Positions 1 through 9,968 of a stretch of 64,000 bases of DNA are shown here, piece after piece. Source of the stretch: an uncultured Ruminococcus sp. GTDB taxonomy: Bacteria > Bacillota > Clostridia > Monoglobales > Monoglobaceae. The position numbers and the translations under genes were made by a program. Under the pieces are notes generated by a model that was not told the origin of the DNA, ran no database searches, and saw only the letters and a program-made list of their open reading frames with translations. The stretch covers positions 1 through 64,000 of the forward strand of contig CACWIG010000002.1 in assembly GCA_902760955.1 (NCBI GenBank), in the 5' to 3' direction. Within the stretch, counting starts at the first letter, position 1. The number at the start of each line of letters is the position of its first letter.

Positions 1-893
<893 letters not shown>

Positions 894-901
894 TTAATAT
901 A

Positions 902-1408
902 TTAAAAATTTGTTACTTTTCTTATAGTTGAACTTCCCTTTTCAAGGGATACGCTACCTGTTCTGCATATTTCCAAAATTTCAAAGTCGCGCATTAAATT
1001 TATAAATTCGTCAATACGTCTGCTTGTACCTGTAAGCTGTAAAATAAGTGAGTCCTTTGAATAATCCATTATCTTAGCTTCAAAGGCAGTTGTAGCAGCC
1101 ATAATTTCATCTCTTGTGTCCGCATTGTTTGCAAGTTTAATCAACAACAATTCACAGTTAATTGAATCCCCGTCCTTCAACTCGCTTACGGAGCATACAT
1201 CAGGCAACTTATACAGCTGATTTACAAGCTGTTGTTTATTTTGTTCATCACCATCAAAGACAACTGTGATACGTGAATACTCATTTGACTCCGTCTCACT
1301 TACTGTCAATGCACTGATGTTGAACTGACGGCGTCTGAACATACTTGTTACGCGGTTCAATACGCCAAAATGGTTGTTTACAAGCACAGCCACAGTAAAT
1401 CTTGCCAC
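902..1408 (-). CDS. ilvN: Acetolactate synthase small (regulatory) subunit
   Basis: Regulatory subunit of acetohydroxyacid synthase, which carries the valine feedback site and activates the IlvB catalytic subunit in the cytosol. The N-terminal ACT domain (residues 1-75) begins MARFTVAVLVNNHFGVL, the usual family start, followed by the second ACT-like half to residue 168. I chose GTG at 1408: AAGGTGG lies 9 nt upstream and the protein then begins like its relatives; a GTG at 1417 in the same frame would overlap ilvB by 8 bp. It is translationally coupled to ilvB, which ends at 1410. Its length is ordinary for the short Firmicute type. Confidence 0.94.
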   Translation of the reverse strand: MARFTVAVLVNNHFGVLNRVTSMFRRRQFNISALTVSETESNEYSRITVVFDGDEQNKQQLVNQLYKLPDVCSVSELKDGDSINCELLLIKLANNADTRDEIMAATTAFEAKIMDYSKDSLILQLTGTSRRIDEFINLMRDFEILEICRTGSVSLEKGSSTIRKVTNF

Positions 1409-1409
1409 A

Positions 1410-3077
1410 TCAATCACCCACCTTTACAATAATATCATCCATTGAGCCACCAGGAGGAAGCATAGGAAGAACGAACTCGTCTTTGTCGACAGCACAATCT
1501 ATCACATATGGTCCCGAACAGTTAAAGGCGTTTTCCAACGCTTTTTCAAGCTCGGCAACTGAGGCTACCCTCTCGCCATCTGCCCCGAAAGCCTTTGTCA
1601 ACTGAACAAAGTCGGTCTTTCTGTCAAGCACAGTATTTGAATAATGCTTATCAAAGAACAAGGTCTGCCATTGTCTTACCATTCCCAAAACTCCGTTGTT
1701 CATCAACAGAATAACAATTGGAATATTGTATGTAACAGCGGTTGCAAGCTCATTTAAGCACATACCAAAGCTGCCGTCACCTGTGACAAGAACTGTTCTC
1801 TCGCCTGTACCGAAAGCCGCACCGATTGCGGCACCCATACCAAAGCCCATTGTTCCCAAGCCGCCGCTTGACGCAAAGCGTCTTGACTTCTTAAACGAGA
1901 GATTTTGAGCCGCCCACATCTGATGTTGACCTACATCTGTTGCAACGGCGGTATTCTCACCCAAAAACTTGTTCAATGTCTGAATAGCGTTTTTAGGTGT
2001 CAGGCTGTCACGGGTATCTGAATTTTTGACCTCTTCGGCTTTAAACTCTTTGATTTCGTTCTGCCACATAGGCTTTACATCCTCTTTAATCAAGGACAAC
2101 AGCTTTTGAAGTGTCAGCTTTACGTCGCCTCTAAGTCCGTGTGCAGAATTTACTGTCTTTGAAAGCTCAGAGCCGTCAACATCAATGTGAACAATTTTTG
2201 CCGTTGTTGCAAACTTTTCTCTGTTTCCCGTTACTCTGTCATTAAATCTTACACCCAAGGATATTATACAATCCGCGTGATGCATAGCCATCGATGAAGC
2301 ATAGTGTCCGTGCATACCCTGCATTCCCAAAAATCTTTCTGTGTCTGTCGGTATGCCCGAAAGTCCCATCAACGAACAGCCGATAGGTGCATCTATCTTA
2401 TCTGCAAGTGCCAACATTTCCTCCTGTGCCTCTGCGGTAATAAGACCGCCGCCAAAGTAGATATAAGGTCTTTTGGAAGCATTGATACACTCTGCCGCTT
2501 CTTCAATTCTGATATCCTTTGCCGCCTTCTTCTCCTCAGGTTCTTCCACGTTTTTTGGTGCATACTCACACATTGCCATCTGAACATCCTTAGGAATATC
2601 AACCAACACAGGCCCCGGTCTGCCTGATACTGCAAGCTTGAAGGCCTCTCTGATGGTATCTGCAAGATCTTCAACATCACCGACAAAATAATTATGCTTG
2701 GTAATCGGCAAGGTTATACCCGTAATGTCGATTTCCTGAAAGCTGTCTGTTCCTATCTGAGTTGTAGGCACGTTTCCGCATATAGCAACAAGGGGAACAG
2801 AGTCAAGATATGCTGTGGCAATACCCGTAACTAAGTTGGTTGCACCAGGTCCTGAAGTCGAAATAACAACGCCTGCCTTACCTGTTGTTCGTGCATATCC
2901 GTCAGCCGCGTGGGTTGCCCCCTGCTCGTGTGCTGTCAAAATATGAGTAATCTCATCCTGATATTTATACAAAGAGTCATATACATTAATTATCTGTCCG
3001 CCAGGATATCCGAAAACAACGTCACACCCTTGTTCTATTAATGTTTTTACAATTATGTCCGCTCCGGATAAAATCAT
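1410..3077 (-). CDS. ilvB: Acetolactate synthase large (catalytic) subunit
   Basis: Thiamine-diphosphate enzyme that condenses two pyruvates, or pyruvate with 2-oxobutyrate, in the first common step of branched-chain amino acid synthesis. The 555 residues show the three-domain order of the family: TPP-pyrimidine domain with catalytic Glu51 (TAHEQGATHAADGYAR), central domain, and TPP-pyrophosphate domain with the GDGSF motif at 433-437 and the metal-binding NNG at 460-462. ATG at 3077 has AGGGGTGA in front. It lies 19 bp after leuB and overlaps or abuts ilvN. The immediate ilvN neighbour indicates the biosynthetic rather than the fermentative (AlsS) form. Confidence 0.97.
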   Translation of the reverse strand: MILSGADIIVKTLIEQGCDVVFGYPGGQIINVYDSLYKYQDEITHILTAHEQGATHAADGYARTTGKAGVVISTSGPGATNLVTGIATAYLDSVPLVAICGNVPTTQIGTDSFQEIDITGITLPITKHNYFVGDVEDLADTIREAFKLAVSGRPGPVLVDIPKDVQMAMCEYAPKNVEEPEEKKAAKDIRIEEAAECINASKRPYIYFGGGLITAEAQEEMLALADKIDAPIGCSLMGLSGIPTDTERFLGMQGMHGHYASSMAMHHADCIISLGVRFNDRVTGNREKFATTAKIVHIDVDGSELSKTVNSAHGLRGDVKLTLQKLLSLIKEDVKPMWQNEIKEFKAEEVKNSDTRDSLTPKNAIQTLNKFLGENTAVATDVGQHQMWAAQNLSFKKSRRFASSGGLGTMGFGMGAAIGAAFGTGERTVLVTGDGSFGMCLNELATAVTYNIPIVILLMNNGVLGMVRQWQTLFFDKHYSNTVLDRKTDFVQLTKAFGADGERVASVAELEKALENAFNCSGPYVIDCAVDKDEFVLPMLPPGGSMDDIIVKVGD

Positions 3078-3096
3078 TACATCACCCCTTAACTGA

Positions 3097-4188
3097 TTAT
3101 CTTTTTAAATTTTCTATTATGAGCTTGCCGCATTCCTTGCAGCCAACCTTTACGCAGCTTTCCGCATCTTCGCCGTTTGGCATAATATCTGCTGTTCTGT
3201 AACCCTTGTCAAGAAAAGCTGAAACGGCGTTTTCTATTGCGTCTGCCTCACTTGCCATATCAAAGCTGTATCTCAGCATCATTGCCGCAGATAATATGGT
3301 TCCGATAGGATTGGCAGCATCTGTTCCTGCAATGTCAGGTGCGGAGCCGTGAATTGGCTCATACAAACCGCAAGAGGTACCGCCTAAACTTGAAGAAGGT
3401 ATCATACCTATGGAGCCTGTTATCATAGATGCCTCGTCTGATAAGATATCACCAAACATATTTTCTGTTACGATAACATCAAACTGTGCAGGGTTTTTAA
3501 CTATCTGCATAGCACAATTGTCAACCAACATATCCGAAAGCTCAACTTCTGGATATTCCTCAGCCAATTTGTGCATAACCTTTTTCCAAAGTCTGCTTGA
3601 GTCCAAAACATTGCTCTTTTCAACAGAACAGAGCTTTTTACCTCTTTTCATTGCTGTTTCAAAGCCAATTCTGCCTATGCGTTCTATTTCCTTTTCGCTG
3701 TACTTTAATATATCTGTTGCTACGTCCTCTCCGTCAACGCTGTCTGTTCTATGCTCACCAAAATATATACCTCCGATAAGCTCACGTACGATTATAAAAT
3801 CTATGCCCTTGTCAACTATTGACTTTTTCAGCGGTGATGCTGATGCAAGCTGTCCCCAAATCTTAGCAGGTCTGTTGTTGCTGTATACTCCCATACCCGC
3901 TCTCAGGCGAAGGAGTCCTTTTTCAGGACGCATTTCCCCGGGAACATTGTTCCACTTGTCGCCGCCTACGGCACCCAGCAGAACGCTGTCGGAGTTTACA
4001 CACTTTTCAAGCTCTGCCGCAGGGAGAGGGTCTCCCCACTTATCTATTGCACAGCCGCCCATATCAACATCTGTATAGTTAAATGTATGTCCGTATAATT
4101 CAGCAATCTTATCAAGAATCAAAAGTGCCTGTTCAACGATTTCAGGTCCGATACCATCGCCTCTTATTACAGCAATATTCTTATTCAT
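3097..4188 (-). CDS. leuB: 3-isopropylmalate dehydrogenase
   Basis: Oxidatively decarboxylates 3-isopropylmalate to the leucine 2-oxo acid with NAD+. The protein shows the N-terminal [13 protein letters not shown] nucleotide-binding start, the substrate-loop arginines ([11 protein letters not shown]), and the family signature [14 protein letters not shown] near residue 245 followed by [18 protein letters not shown] at 4188 is preferred because AAGGAGG lies 9 nt upstream; GTG at 4194 is in frame but sits inside the spacer. The 3' end of leuD overlaps the start by 8 bp. Operon position between leuD and ilvB supports IPMDH rather than isocitrate or tartrate dehydrogenase. Confidence 0.96.
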   Translation of the reverse strand: MNKNIAVIRGDGIGPEIVEQALLILDKIAELYGHTFNYTDVDMGGCAIDKWGDPLPAAELEKCVNSDSVLLGAVGGDKWNNVPGEMRPEKGLLRLRAGMGVYSNNRPAKIWGQLASASPLKKSIVDKGIDFIIVRELIGGIYFGEHRTDSVDGEDVATDILKYSEKEIERIGRIGFETAMKRGKKLCSVEKSNVLDSSRLWKKVMHKLAEEYPEVELSDMLVDNCAMQIVKNPAQFDVIVTENMFGDILSDEASMITGSIGMIPSSSLGGTSCGLYEPIHGSAPDIAGTDAANPIGTILSAAMMLRYSFDMASEADAIENAVSAFLDKGYRTADIMPNGEDAESCVKVGCKECGKLIIENLKR

Positions 4189-4681
4189 TTGCACTTTCCT
4201 CCTTCAATGAGGCAAGTAAGCCGCCGCACTTGATTATGTTTTGTATAAATGGAGGGAAGGGCTGAGCCTGATATTCCTTACCCGTTGTTATATCCGTAAT
4301 CTTGCCTGTATCAAAATCGACTTTTACCTCATCATCAGCAGAAATTTCCTCTGCCGCCTGCTCACATTCAAGAATAGGCAAACCGATATTTATGGCATTG
4401 CGGTAGAAAATTCTTGCAAAGCTCTTTGCAATAACACAGCCTGTCCCACAAGTTTTGATAACCAATGGTGCGTGCTCTCTTGAAGAACCGCAACCGAAGT
4501 TCCAGCCTGCAACCATAATGTCACCCTTGTTTACCTTCTTTACAAATTCAGTATCTATATCCTCCATACAATGAAGTGCAAGCTCTTCCGCATTGGGAGT
4601 ATTAAGATATCTCGCAGGAATAATTACATCTGTATCAACATTGTCCGGATATTTAAAAACTTTTCCTTGAGTATTCATCAT
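4181..4681 (-). CDS. leuD: 3-isopropylmalate dehydratase small subunit
   Basis: Small subunit of isopropylmalate isomerase; it supplies the swivelling domain that closes over the [4Fe-4S] site of LeuC. At 166 residues it is the compact archaeal/clostridial form. The conserved substrate-binding segment [10 protein letters not shown] is at about residues 64-73 and the opening [21 protein letters not shown] is typical. Two adjacent ATGs (4681 and 4678) follow GGAGG; the first has a 6-nt spacer. It starts one base after the leuC stop and overlaps leuB, indicating tight coupling. Confidence 0.95.
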   Translation of the reverse strand: MMNTQGKVFKYPDNVDTDVIIPARYLNTPNAEELALHCMEDIDTEFVKKVNKGDIMVAGWNFGCGSSREHAPLVIKTCGTGCVIAKSFARIFYRNAINIGLPILECEQAAEEISADDEVKVDFDTGKITDITTGKEYQAQPFPPFIQNIIKCGGLLASLKEESANE

Positions 4682-4682
4682 C

Positions 4683-5942
4683 CTACGCCTCCTTATATTC
4701 TGTAATATATCCCGTCAAGGCACTTGCCGCCGCCGTATACGGCGATGCCAGATACACCTCACTGTCAACGTGACCCATTCTGCCTACAAAGTTACGGTTT
4801 GTGGTAGCAATACATCTCTCGCCTGCCGCCAATATACCCATATAACCGCCAAGACACGGACCGCAGGTGGGAGTGGAAACAACCGCCCCTGCGTCCATAA
4901 ACGCTGTCACGTATCCGCGTTCTACACATTCACGCATTATCTGCATCGTGGCAGGAATTATGATACAGCGAACTCCGTCAGCAATTTTCTTGCCCTTGAG
5001 TATTTTATATGCTGCCTCCATATCCTCCATTCTGCCGTTTGTACAACTGCCTATTACAACCTGGTCAATCTTTATGTCAGATAATGTATCCGCAGGCTTT
5101 GTATTTTCAGGCAAATGCGGACAGCTGACTGTTGGGGTAATCTCAGACAAATCTATGTCGATTGTCTTTTCATATTCCGCATCGCTGTCTGCCTCATAGG
5201 TTACAGGTGTGCGTTCACATCTGTCCTTCATATATTCTATCGTCACATCATCAACGGGGAATATTCCGTTTTTGGCACCTGCCTCTATTGCCATATTGCA
5301 TATACAAAGACGGTCGTCCATAGTCAGATTCTTAACTCCGTCACCTGTGAACTCCATACTCTTATACAAAGCACCGTCAACACCTATCATACCGATTATT
5401 GTCAATATAACATCTTTACCGCTGCAATTTGACGGGAGCTTGCCCGTTAAGTTAAATCTGATAGCAGACGGCACCTTGAACCAAGCCATACCCGTTGCCA
5501 TACCTGCCGCCATATCCGTACTTCCCACACCTGTTGAGAAAGCACCTAAAGCGCCGTATGTACAAGTGTGGCTATCAGCGCCTATAATGCAATCGCCTGC
5601 TGTTACAACCCCTTGCTCAGGCAGAAGAGCGTGTTCTATACCCATCTTGCCCACATCATAAAAGTGGCTTATGCAATGAGAGCAAGCAAACTCTCTGCAT
5701 GTTTTGGATTGCTCTGCCGCCTTAATATCCTTGTTAGGAACAAAATGGTCAAGTACTATTGCAACTCTGTCTTTGTCAAATACCTTATCAAAACTTGCTT
5801 TTTTAAACTCATTCACCGCAACGGGAGTTGTAATATCGTTTCCGAGAACGATATCGAGTTTTGCATTTATAAGCTGTCCTGCCGTAACGCTGTCAAGTCC
5901 TGCGTGAGCGGCAAGTATTTTTTGAGTCATTGTCATTCCCAT
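4683..5942 (-). CDS. leuC: 3-isopropylmalate dehydratase large subunit
   Basis: Aconitase-family subunit that, with LeuD, isomerises 2- to 3-isopropylmalate. Cluster ligands are visible as C300 (GSCTNGR) and C360/C363 (TCGPCLGG); 419 residues match the short archaeal/clostridial branch. I place the start at ATG 5940-5942, six bases after GGAG. The frame extends upstream to a GTG that would add [11 protein letters not shown], but that extension is encoded by a repeated structured element also found before dapF, where the same peptide would be added to an unrelated enzyme, so it is judged non-coding. The element fills the 179 bp after leuA and may control translation here. Confidence 0.95.
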   Translation of the reverse strand: MGMTMTQKILAAHAGLDSVTAGQLINAKLDIVLGNDITTPVAVNEFKKASFDKVFDKDRVAIVLDHFVPNKDIKAAEQSKTCREFACSHCISHFYDVGKMGIEHALLPEQGVVTAGDCIIGADSHTCTYGALGAFSTGVGSTDMAAGMATGMAWFKVPSAIRFNLTGKLPSNCSGKDVILTIIGMIGVDGALYKSMEFTGDGVKNLTMDDRLCICNMAIEAGAKNGIFPVDDVTIEYMKDRCERTPVTYEADSDAEYEKTIDIDLSEITPTVSCPHLPENTKPADTLSDIKIDQVVIGSCTNGRMEDMEAAYKILKGKKIADGVRCIIIPATMQIMRECVERGYVTAFMDAGAVVSTPTCGPCLGGYMGILAAGERCIATTNRNFVGRMGHVDSEVYLASPYTAAASALTGYITEYKEA

Positions 5943-6125
5943 AAAAATCTCCATTCCGCCGCCTTGCGTCGGCACAAATAGTAATTAAATTTATCTCTTA
6001 TCCGCAAGGCAATGGAATGATAAGAGATTTTTCGCACATCGCCGTTTCGCATTTTAAATGCGAAAATTTCGGCGGTGCCATTTAATCCGCCGGAGGCATT
6101 AACGTGAAAGGAACTTTCACGTTAA
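5943..6125 (-). promoter_or_regulatory. Structured leader element, copy 1 (leuC)
   Basis: This 183-nt region between the leuA stop and the leuC start matches 60144-60325 upstream of dapF. Read on the minus strand it holds: a 10-bp hairpin (arms 6114-6123 and 6101-6110); an invariant GCCUCCGGCGGA (6097-6086); a helix pairing 6078-6070 with 6044-6034 (GCAC+CGCCG with CGGCG-AU-GUGC, AU bulged) capped by an inner hairpin; a 10-bp stem 6028-6019/6002-5993 whose 16-nt loop (6018-6003) is complementary to 5968-5952; and the Shine-Dalgarno GGAG (5952-5949). The loop-tail pairing would make a pseudoknot that abuts and touches the SD. I recognise no known riboswitch class; ligand and function are unknown. 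Confidence 0.8.
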
Positions 6126-7795
6126 CCCTTTATGTTGTTCATATTACGGAAGGCACTGAGCAGAGCATTCGCACTTGCGTGAATAATGTCTGTGTCGGTT
6201 CCTGCACCCCAGAACACTTCGCCTTCATCATTACGGATACCGATATACGCCGCCGCAACACTGCCCGAACCCTTATCTTTTAAAGTATGTTCGGTATATG
6301 TTTCAAGCAGATAGCTGCTCTTGGTAAACGCCTTTAACGCATTGCTTACCGCATCTAAAGAGCCGTTACCGAAGGCGTGAACTTTTTGTTCTTTTCCGTC
6401 ATATACAAACGTAATATCCGCCTCCATATTTCCGTCCTTATGATAAAAGTCCATATTTGCTATATCAAGCTTTGAAGATTTACGCATATAATTCTCTTTA
6501 AAGATATTATAAACCTCCTCAACCATCAGTTCCTTATGCTCCATATCAGAAATATGCTTACACAAGTAGCTCAAATGCTCACGCATTGGATTAGGAAGAG
6601 CATATCCGTAAACCTGTTCCAACAAATATCCTATTCCGCCCTTACCGCTTTGCGAATTAACACGGATAACGTCTGCATCATAGGTTCTGCTTATATCCTC
6701 AGGGTCTATGGGAATATACGGAACATTCCATTGAGTTGAGTTCTTTTCTTTTCTGTAGTTCATACCCTTTGCAATAGCGTCCTGATGACTGCCCGAGAAT
6801 GCTGCAAATACCAACGCACCTGCATAAGGCGTTCTCTCATAGACGTGCATACCCGTGCATTTTTCATACTTCTTAACAAGGGCAGGCATATCCGAAAAAT
6901 CAAGTTTCGGGTCAACCCCGTGTGAATACATATTCATGGCAAGTGTGATTATATCCACATTACCTGTTCTTTCACCATTACCGAACAGCGTTCCCTCTAC
7001 ACGGTCAGCACCTGCAAGAAGTGCAAGCTCGGTATCTGCAACACCTGTACCTCTGTCGTTGTGAGGGTGAAGTGAAATTGTTACATTCTCACGATACTTC
7101 AGGTTTTCACTCATATATTCAACCTGACTTGCGTAAATATGCGGCAAACTCATTTCAACTGTTACAGGCAAGTTAATAATAACATTGTTATCCTCTGACG
7201 GCTCAAGCACGTCAAGAACTGCGTTACAAACCTCTAATGCATATTCAGGCTCGGTACCTGTAAAACTTTCGGGCGAGTATTCAAATCTGAAGTTGCCCTC
7301 ATATTCTGCCGCAAGCTTTTTAACAAGCTTTGCTCCGTCGACTGCTATCTTTTTTATCTCCTCTTTGGACTTTCTGAAGACCTGCTCACGCTGTGCAACA
7401 CTTGTTGAATTATAGAAGTGTATAATCGCACTTGGTGCACCCTTGCAGGCATCAAATGTCTTTCTGATAATATGTTCACGGCATTGTGTCAAAACCTGAA
7501 CAGTAACATCTTCGGGAATCATATTATTATCTATAAGAGTTCTCAAAAACTCATATTCTGTTTCGCTGGCAGCAGGGAAGCCAACCTCTATTTCCTTAAA
7601 GCCTACCTGCAAAAGAGTTTTATAATATTCAAGTTTTTCATCAAGGCTCATCGGAATGACAAGGCTTTGGTTTCCGTCACGCATATCTACGCTACACCAA
7701 ACCGGTGGCTTTTCAATGTGGTCCTTTTCTACCCATTTCTTATAATTTCCCGGTGCGGGATAATATCCTATATTGTATTTGTTTGCATCCATCAT
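6122..7795 (-). CDS. leuA: 2-isopropylmalate synthase (LeuA2 type)
   Basis: Condenses acetyl-CoA with 2-oxoisovalerate, the committed step of leucine synthesis and the usual target of leucine feedback. The 557 residues include the TIM-barrel signature [10 protein letters not shown] (37-46), the metal-binding HPHND (243-247), the linker, and a C-terminal LeuA dimer/regulatory domain from about 430. The length and the start [12 protein letters not shown] match the yeast/mycobacterial-like LeuA2 group rather than the 510-residue E. coli type. ATG 7795 overlaps the ridA stop (ATGA), showing coupling. The stop codon runs directly into the hairpin that opens the structured leuC leader. Confidence 0.96.
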   Translation of the reverse strand: MMDANKYNIGYYPAPGNYKKWVEKDHIEKPPVWCSVDMRDGNQSLVIPMSLDEKLEYYKTLLQVGFKEIEVGFPAASETEYEFLRTLIDNNMIPEDVTVQVLTQCREHIIRKTFDACKGAPSAIIHFYNSTSVAQREQVFRKSKEEIKKIAVDGAKLVKKLAAEYEGNFRFEYSPESFTGTEPEYALEVCNAVLDVLEPSEDNNVIINLPVTVEMSLPHIYASQVEYMSENLKYRENVTISLHPHNDRGTGVADTELALLAGADRVEGTLFGNGERTGNVDIITLAMNMYSHGVDPKLDFSDMPALVKKYEKCTGMHVYERTPYAGALVFAAFSGSHQDAIAKGMNYRKEKNSTQWNVPYIPIDPEDISRTYDADVIRVNSQSGKGGIGYLLEQVYGYALPNPMREHLSYLCKHISDMEHKELMVEEVYNIFKENYMRKSSKLDIANMDFYHKDGNMEADITFVYDGKEQKVHAFGNGSLDAVSNALKAFTKSSYLLETYTEHTLKDKGSGSVAAAYIGIRNDEGEVFWGAGTDTDIIHASANALLSAFRNMNNIKG

Positions 7796-8178
7796 ATAAC
7801 CCCTCCTATTTCTGCAATAACCTCTATTTCCAACAACGCATTTTTCGGCAAAGCCTTAACAGCCACGCAAGAGCGTGCAGGCTTTCCTGTAAAATGTTTT
7901 GCATATTCCTCATTAAACTCGGCAAAATCTGACATATCACTTAGAAAACATACTGTCTTGACCGTGTTTTCAAGGGAGCTTCCAGCCTCCTCCAAAACAG
8001 CCTTCAAATTCTCGCAGACACGTCTTGTCTGTTCGGTTATGGTTTCTCCCACCATTTCGCCTGTTTCAGGGTTTAGCGGAATTTGTCCCGAAGTAAAAAC
8101 CATATTTCCTACAACAACCGCCTGTGAATACGGACCGATTGCCGCAGGTGCTTTCTCTGTGTGTATTTTACTACTCAT
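7792..8178 (-). CDS. ridA: RidA family enamine/imine deaminase
   Basis: RidA hydrolyses the reactive enamine/imine intermediates that PLP enzymes such as threonine dehydratase release, protecting other PLP enzymes. The sequence shows IGPYSQAV near the N-terminus, [13 protein letters not shown], and the catalytic-arginine segment [13 protein letters not shown] ending in IEVIA. ATG 8178 is six bases after GGAGGGAG; the frame extends upstream without a ribosome site. It sits directly between ilvA, its substrate-producing partner, and leuA, with which it overlaps by 4 bp, so co-expression with IlvA is built into the operon. Length 128 residues is normal. Confidence 0.95.
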   Translation of the reverse strand: MSSKIHTEKAPAAIGPYSQAVVVGNMVFTSGQIPLNPETGEMVGETITEQTRRVCENLKAVLEEAGSSLENTVKTVCFLSDMSDFAEFNEEYAKHFTGKPARSCVAVKALPKNALLEIEVIAEIGGVI

Positions 8179-8194
8179 ATTAATCTCCCTCCAT

Positions 8195-9385
8195 TTATAC
8201 GATTTTAAAACCTTTATCACGCAACGTCTGTGTTATCAACCTTACGTGGTCGTAATCTCTTGTTTCCATCTGAATTCTAAGGAAGCATCCGTTTACGCTT
8301 TCCGTGTTACCTCTCTCGTGGTGGACACTTGTTACATTTCCGCCGCACTCAGCAATAATTCTTGAAACATCCATCAGCTGTCCCGGCTTATCTATAAGCT
8401 CAATCATCAGACTCGATGACCTTCCCGATGTCAAAAGTCCGCGATTGATTACCCTTGACAGACTTGTAACATCAATATTTCCGCCCGATACAACGCTAAC
8501 AACACGCTTGCCCTTTAGCTGAAACTTATCAAACATAACAGCCGCTACCGCAGCAGCTCCTGCACCTTCGGCAATCATCTTCTGACTTTCTATCAATGCA
8601 AGAATGGCTGACGAAATCTCATCATCTGTCACAGTTGCAATATCGTCAACATACTCACTTACGATATTAAAGGTATTTTCACCCGGTTGCTTAACCGCAA
8701 TACCGTCGGCGATTGTCTGAACTTCATTCAGGCATTGTATCTCGTTGTTCTTTATGGAATTAAACATACTCGGTGCACCCGACGCCTGAACCCCGTATAT
8801 CTTTATGGAAGGTCTGATTTGCTTAACTGCATATGCAATTCCCGAAATCAATCCGCCTCCGCCTACGGGTACAACTATTGCATCAATGTTGTCAATATCA
8901 TTTAGTATTTCAAGAGCGATTGTTCCCTGACCTGCGATTACGTTTTCGTCATCAAATGGATGAACAAAGGTATAACCTTCGCTTTCTTTAAGCTCCAAAG
9001 CCTTTTGATAAGCGTCATCATAACAACCCTCTACCAAGCAAACCTCTGCGCCATAGCCCTTTGTTGCCTCCACTTTTGAAATCGGTGCGCTGTCAGGCAG
9101 ACATATCAAAGACTTTATTCCATTTTTAGCCGCCGCAAGAGCAACCCCTTGTGCGTGATTGCCTGCAGAACAGGCTATAACACCTTTTGCCTTTTCTTCA
9201 TCAGACAGCATTGCAATCTTATATGCTGAACCTCTGACCTTAAAGGAGCCTGTGATTTGCAGATTTTCAGGCTTTAGATACAACTCGCAATCAGGAGCTA
9301 TGCCATAGGAACGCACTAAGGAAGTCTCTCTGATAATATTGCGTAAAACTGTTTGTGCGTCAAAGACTTTATCCAAAGTCAACAT
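8195..9385 (-). CDS. ilvA: Threonine ammonia-lyase
   Basis: PLP enzyme converting threonine to 2-oxobutyrate, the entry step of isoleucine synthesis. Of 396 residues, the catalytic domain carries the PLP lysine K49 in GSFKVRG and the phosphate-cup VGGGGLISG; a single ACT domain occupies about 325-396, so it is the short one-ACT form, shorter than E. coli IlvA. ATG 9383-9385 follows AAGGATGG. An in-frame ATG at 9448 was rejected because it lies inside the T-box terminator hairpin. Biosynthetic rather than catabolic use is inferred from being first gene of the leu/ilv operon and from the T-box. Confidence 0.95.
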   Translation of the reverse strand: MLTLDKVFDAQTVLRNIIRETSLVRSYGIAPDCELYLKPENLQITGSFKVRGSAYKIAMLSDEEKAKGVIACSAGNHAQGVALAAAKNGIKSLICLPDSAPISKVEATKGYGAEVCLVEGCYDDAYQKALELKESEGYTFVHPFDDENVIAGQGTIALEILNDIDNIDAIVVPVGGGGLISGIAYAVKQIRPSIKIYGVQASGAPSMFNSIKNNEIQCLNEVQTIADGIAVKQPGENTFNIVSEYVDDIATVTDDEISSAILALIESQKMIAEGAGAAAVAAVMFDKFQLKGKRVVSVVSGGNIDVTSLSRVINRGLLTSGRSSSLMIELIDKPGQLMDVSRIIAECGGNVTSVHHERGNTESVNGCFLRIQMETRDYDHVRLITQTLRDKGFKIV

Positions 9386-9426
9386 AAAAATACCATCCTT
9401 ATCGTAATATTTATCAAAACTCTGAG

Positions 9427-9471
9427 AAAACAAAAACACCCATCTCAAAGCCTAAAACTTTGAGACGGGTG
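9427..9471 (-). terminator. T-box-controlled terminator before ilvA
   Basis: On the minus strand a 14-bp stem (arms 9471-9458 and 9450-9437, one G-U) with a 7-nt loop is followed by UUUUUGUUUU. The upstream arm shares CUCAAAG with the T-box antiterminator, whose 5' arm UUUGAG precedes the UGGUACC bulge, so the two structures exclude each other. Confidence 0.93.
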
Positions 9472-9708
9472 TAATACTCTTTACACTCGCGGTACCACTC
9501 AAATTGCAGATACAAAACCTGCCACCTCTTCGAAGTCTACCAACCTCTATGCACTAACGTAGCATTCACGAGAACCCCTAATATTTATTTTCAGGGAACC
9601 AGCTCAGAAGTGAGAGGCCATTGAGAACAACCCATACCGATTTGCAGCAACCATCGGCTCTCTTCAAAGTTTTATCCTCGACCGTCTTCGTCACAGCCTT
9701 TAATTATT
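9427..9708 (-). promoter_or_regulatory. T-box riboswitch, probably leucine-specific
   Basis: The leader ahead of ilvA has the T-box sequence GAGUGGUACCGCG at 9500-9488. The antiterminator is UUUGAG, bulge UGGUACC, then GCG and GUGUAA pairing with UUACAC, CGU and CUCAAA. Stem I is recognisable (GUGACGAAGACG start, apical CCGAU/AUCGG hairpin, UCUGAGC end). At the place where the asnB T-box of this window has AAC, this one has CUC (9614-9612) followed by A, a leucine codon. The bulge UGGU pairs with an acceptor ending ACCA, as expected for tRNA-Leu. Uncharged tRNA would let transcription enter the operon. The specifier assignment is by alignment with the second T-box, not by a full fold. Confidence 0.92.
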
Positions 9709-9714
9709 GTTGAT

Positions 9715-9743
9715 ATTATACTATGACATCATAGAATTGTCAA
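9715..9743 (-). promoter_or_regulatory. Sigma-A promoter of the ilv-leu operon
   Basis: TTGACA (9743-9738), 17-bp spacer, TATAAT (9720-9715): a full-consensus vegetative promoter placing the transcript start near 9708, just before the T-box leader. Confidence 0.9.
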
Positions 9744-9836
9744 TATATTTTTCGCTAAAAATTCACCTTTTTTCAATAAAAAAATTATACATATTATATA
9801 TTATGATGTAGGCGACTTCAAATATTCGCTCGTGTG

Positions 9837-9899
9837 TTTCGGGACATCGAGGACGCCGTCCCGTACAAATTCGGCAGGAGCAAACCCCTGCCCCACAAT
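9837..9899. repeat. REP-like palindromes, two units
   Basis: Two short GC-rich palindromes in tandem: one of the 'GGGACATCGAGGACGCCGTCCC' class (given here as GGGACATCGA + GGACGCCGTCCC) ending TACAA, and one of the GGCAGGAGCAAACCCCTGCC class. The second class also occurs twice inside the transposase remnant at 56.2-56.4 kb. The rest of 9744-9926 is AT-rich with nothing else recognisable. Confidence 0.75.
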
Positions 9900-9926
9900 A
9901 CAAGAAAGGCAAATCAATTTGTTGCA

Positions 9927-9956
9927 CAAAAAATCAGCCTCCCGCAGGAGGCTGAT
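9927..9956 (-). terminator. Terminator of the LRR/SGNH surface protein gene
   Basis: Perfect 10-bp stem ATCAGCCTCC/GGAGGCTGAT (9956-9947 and 9942-9933) with a 4-nt loop followed by six U on the minus strand, 12 bp after the stop codon. Confidence 0.92.
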
Positions 9957-9968
9957 AAACTTATGTCA

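Noticed and set aside
5943-5975. Extending LeuC to the upstream GTG
   Set aside because: The extra residues are encoded by a repeated leader and also appear before DapF; the ATG at 5942 has a well-placed GGAG.
5943-6125. c-di-GMP riboswitch, because of the GCCUCCGGC string
   Set aside because: The rest of that class (GGGCAAACC, the GNRA receptor and the GGUAGGUAGCGGGG region) is missing.
7418-8365. Long plus-strand open frame opposite leuA, ridA and ilvA
   Set aside because: It lies fully antisense to three genes with clear protein families and shows no domain or ribosome site.
9386-9448. Extending IlvA to ATG 9448
   Set aside because: The start would lie inside the T-box terminator hairpin and has no ribosome site.
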